Source: Alkalihalobacterium alkalinitrilicum (GTDB lineage Bacteria; Bacillota; Bacilli; Bacillales; Bacillaceae_F). Taken from it: a stretch of 64,000 nucleotides of DNA. Location: the NCBI RefSeq assembly GCF_002019605.1, contig NZ_KV917368.1, positions 2,323,574-2,387,573 on the forward strand. Reading direction: 5' to 3'. The number at the start of each line of letters is the position of its first letter. The first letter of the stretch is position 1. This document shows, in pieces, positions 63,726 to 64,000 of the stretch. The translations under genes were made by a program, and so were the position numbers. The notes under the pieces were generated by a model. That model was not told where the DNA came from and did no database searches. It worked only from the letters and a program-made list of their open reading frames with translations.

Positions 63726-63769
63726 ACCAAATATAGACGCAATGCCTTAACATTGCATCTATATTTGGT
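63726..63769 (-). terminator. Terminator after cobA
   Basis: ACCAAATATAGACGCAATG pairs with CATTGCATCTATATTTGGT apart from one wobble. It lies 24 bases after the cobA stop codon and separates it from the Zur-controlled operon. Confidence 0.75.
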
Positions 63770-63792
63770 CGTAAAAAGTGCCTTTTCCTTCA

Positions 63793-64000
63793 CTAGGATG
63801 AGACCCCAACTCCACCTTCACTAAACCACTGCATTTTCTCACGGAATGAAACAATTTCACCTACTAGAATAATAGCTGGATGCGAAACGTTTGCTTCACT
63901 CGCTGTTTTTTCAATATTTTGTAAAGTTCCAACAATCGTCCTTTGCCTCTCCGTTGTTCCCCATTCAATAATAGCGACTGGGGTTGTTTCCTTTTTCCCA
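63793..64000 (-). CDS. cobA: Uroporphyrinogen-III C-methyltransferase, C-terminal part (cut by window edge)
   Basis: The last 68 codons of a SUMT-type enzyme, which makes precorrin-2 for sirohaem or cobalamin from uroporphyrinogen III and SAM. TPVAIIEWGTTERQRTIVGTL and HPAIILVGEIVSFREKMQW are characteristic of the C-terminus. The start lies beyond base 64000. Separated from the importer operon by a terminator. Confidence 0.85.
   Translation of the reverse strand, partial: GKKETTPVAIIEWGTTERQRTIVGTLQNIEKTASEANVSHPAIILVGEIVSFREKMQWFSEGGVGVSS

Noticed and set aside
63596-63792. Cobalamin riboswitch upstream of the FecCD permease gene
   Set aside because: No B12-box or adenosylcobalamin aptamer blocks are visible; the only strong signal is the Zur palindrome, plus the cobA terminator.

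Overview
The window looks like a chromosomal segment of a low-GC, endospore-forming Bacillaceae species, probably alkaliphilic or salt-tolerant. Spore genes (sspH, a CsgA-like protein) and Bacillus-type regulation (T-box, TPP riboswitch, LexA/DinR boxes, a Zur box, CRE-like sites, sigma-54 promoters) support this. So do a NaChBac-type sodium channel and a TRAP transporter, both typical of Na+-using alkaliphiles. No rRNA, tRNA or CRISPR array was seen.

Layout. 1-2 kb: 3'-truncated Xaa-Pro peptidase, a promoter-to-terminator small-RNA candidate, and csgA. 2-11.7 kb: an organic-acid uptake and activation locus with two paralogous TRAP binding proteins flanking dctQM, an acyl-CoA ligase, a TetR regulator, an acyl-CoA dehydrogenase and a divergent LuxR regulator. 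12-16.6 kb: GNAT and nitrilase-family genes, HxlR regulator, phosphoesterase, second acyl-CoA ligase. 16.6-28 kb: a mosaic of mobile and acquired DNA. It holds an intact IS605-type element with a candidate guide RNA, a GC-richer Baeyer-Villiger monooxygenase/esterase/hydrolase island, wrecks of a tyrosine recombinase, an aldehyde dehydrogenase (with an internal inversion), a membrane protein and a Tn554-like transposon, and an IS110-family element with a long 5' non-coding region.

28-38 kb: a sigma-54-controlled catabolic locus. A PAS/AAA+ activator sits between two operons, each with a well-matched -24/-12 promoter: ligase, HTH peptide, thiolase, SDR and short-chain fatty-acid transporter on one side, ACAD10/11-like dehydrogenase and APH-type kinase on the other. 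The parts list parallels the Pseudomonas putida lva (levulinate/4-hydroxyacid) pathway. 38-59 kb: mostly core Bacillus genes (comB-like, asnB, sspH, LMW-PTP, YolD plus Y-family polymerase under LexA boxes, YqeG-, YqzH- and YqjQ-like genes, T-box proBA-proI, NaChBac channel, aspartokinase, TPP-controlled thiC).

59-64 kb: an operon with a perfect 27-bp Zur-type palindrome at its promoter, encoding a FecBCD-type ABC importer, a methyltransferase with an N-terminal rubredoxin-like Cys4 module, and a small exported protein; the 3' end of cobA follows. A dispersed multi-hairpin repeat of about 120-220 bp occurs six times, several copies starting exactly at a stop codon. The most interesting loci are the sigma-54 lva-like locus, the Zur-controlled importer operon and this repeat family.
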